Of a stretch of 64,000 nucleotides of DNA, positions 62,896 to 64,000 are shown piece by piece (the first letter of the stretch is position 1; every line of letters starts with the position of its first letter). The stretch spans positions 6,076,001-6,140,000 of the forward strand of contig JAKULF010000004.1 of assembly GCA_022661535.1 (NCBI GenBank). Reading direction: 5' to 3'. The DNA comes from Eutypa lata. Its lineage: Eukaryota; Ascomycota; Sordariomycetes; Xylariales; Diatrypaceae. The notes under the pieces were generated by a model, which saw nothing but the letters and a program-made list of their open reading frames with translations, was not told the origin of the DNA and did no database searches. A program made the translations under genes and the position numbers.

Positions 62896-64000
62896 GTAGC
62901 TGGACTATCTCGCGGGCATCTACATATATGAATATATACCGTGGCGATACCATGTTGTTCTCGCAAAACCAATATCTCTTATCTAAGTTGATGCTCGCAT
63001 ATTGGCGTCAAAGAAACCATAACAGGGAAGTACATTAGAAAGACGCATATCATATAATCTTACGTCTGTAATAACTAACAAGTTGTATGACAAAACTAGA
63101 GAGCTAGCAATTTTATCTATCCCCTATTACTTACCATATCAGATACCAAAATGTCAGGGTTAGTCACACTAGGAACCCCAACTAACAGAGAATGCGTGGC
63201 CATTTCAAGGAGCTCATTTCAAGCCCTTCTTAAGCTTATATTTGATAAATTGAAAGGAAAAAAGGGCTCTGAAACTACACGAAGACACAATTACGAAATC
63301 TGCTATGTAGAGATGGTTGAAGCTTGGATTGATCGGGGAAAACCCGACCTATGTATTTATATGTTCTCATCGTAATATATTTGACGATTCGACGAGTCTA
63401 GTAGCGACGGTCTTGCTGTGTTTTGGTATCTTTTTACCACAATACGACTTATTTTCTCCGTTCTCAACATACGTAGTGACTGTGTATCGTACCGAAGGCC
63501 TATCACTCGTGATGAAGAAGTAACTAAGCCCAGCAACTAGTGGCTGCTCACCGATAATGGATAATATCACGTTATACCTACTTGGTGGTAATACCAATGA
63601 TGATGTAATCCCGCCGGACGGTACAACACGGAATCTTACACGGGGTGACCTCTCAGTATTGACAGATCAGTTAACTATGATGAAGGTTTTCCCCCCATCA
63701 AAACCCGAGCTTTCGAAAACAAAGAGTCAATCCCGTTGGTTCTGAGCCGATGATCCTCGATTTAGCGTAGAGGGCAACTGCAGGAATGAATGCGTCGTTT
63801 GCGGCGTTAAGCGCCGAGGCAACTCTTAAGCCACCAACGGCACAGAAAAGAAACCCCTCCCTCCTGTTCGATAGCACGACGCCTCGTCTCACTTCCCCTC
63901 TTGCGTCTAATTCGTTCACATTCCGAACGTCTGTTAGTTACATAGTTCGTTAGGGACTTTTCTTTTTCAGTTGAGCCAAAGAAATGCGGTCTAGTGATTA
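62896..64000. other. Terminal intergenic stretch, nothing supported
   Basis: ORFs at 63151-63375, 63557-63745 and, on the minus strand, 63698-63919 (NRREGFLFCAVGGLRVASAL, the most protein-like) lack domains; the last has no ATG inside the window and could be part of a gene running off the edge. No repeat or RNA gene was seen. Confidence 0.35.

Noticed and set aside
63698..63919. Protein-like minus-strand frame at the window end
   Set aside because: No ATG in the window and no motif; could be an edge-cut gene but not supportable here.

Overview
The window is chromosomal DNA from a filamentous ascomycete (Pezizomycotina, most likely a Sordariomycete). Three things point there: short 50-150 bp GT-AG introns with CTAAC/CTGAC-like branch sites; filamentous-fungal protein families (GLEYA adhesin, proteinase-K-type S8 protease, Scm3 CENP-A chaperone, DUF3807); and A/T blocks whose few surviving G/C bases sit mostly in CpG, as expected after repeat-induced point mutation (RIP, a C-to-T process favouring CpA). 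No rRNA, tRNA, CRISPR array, bacterial operon or virus was recognised.

Layout. 1-7 kb: an Hsp70-like membrane-anchored protein, a hot-dog thioesterase, the tail of a ferric reductase fused head-on to a truncated subtilisin-like protease, and a six-exon PPIH-type cyclophilin. 7-16.6 kb: a gene-poor tract with one secreted GLEYA adhesin, decayed coding remnants and a small palindromic MITE. 16.6-31 kb: a membrane RING E3, an 864-bp TA-flanked mariner-like element, a Caps_synth-type glycosyltransferase, a GPALPP-motif nuclear protein and the large CORVET subunit Vps8. 31-42.8 kb: an almost pure A/T block, an RNase H-like gene with a G12 frameshift, an uncharacterised protein gene and a secreted-protein gene that both look broken, two small protein genes and long empty stretches. 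42.8-53.7 kb: Atg6/Beclin, the Scm3 centromere chaperone, the CK2 catalytic subunit and a class-II old yellow enzyme. 53.7-57.8 kb: decayed sequence. 57.8-62.9 kb: a DUF3807 protein, a conserved coiled-coil protein and Atg14/UVRAG. 62.9-64 kb: nothing supported.

How the genes relate. Most are independent housekeeping genes with their own promoters. One theme recurs: Atg6 and Atg14/UVRAG are partners in the Vps34 PI3-kinase complex and Vps8 is the Rab5-binding core of CORVET, so three endosome/autophagy genes lie within about 38 kb; this may be chance. Exon models were built by hand from splice signals and checked by reading phase. Every multi-exon model given as intact closes in frame. I did not find a clearly novel multi-gene system. 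The most unusual items are the rearranged protease/reductase junction, the mariner-like element with a palindrome nested in each terminal repeat, the 79-bp palindromic MITE, the 7-nt micro-exon in the glycosyltransferase, and the homopolymer-frameshifted RNase H gene.
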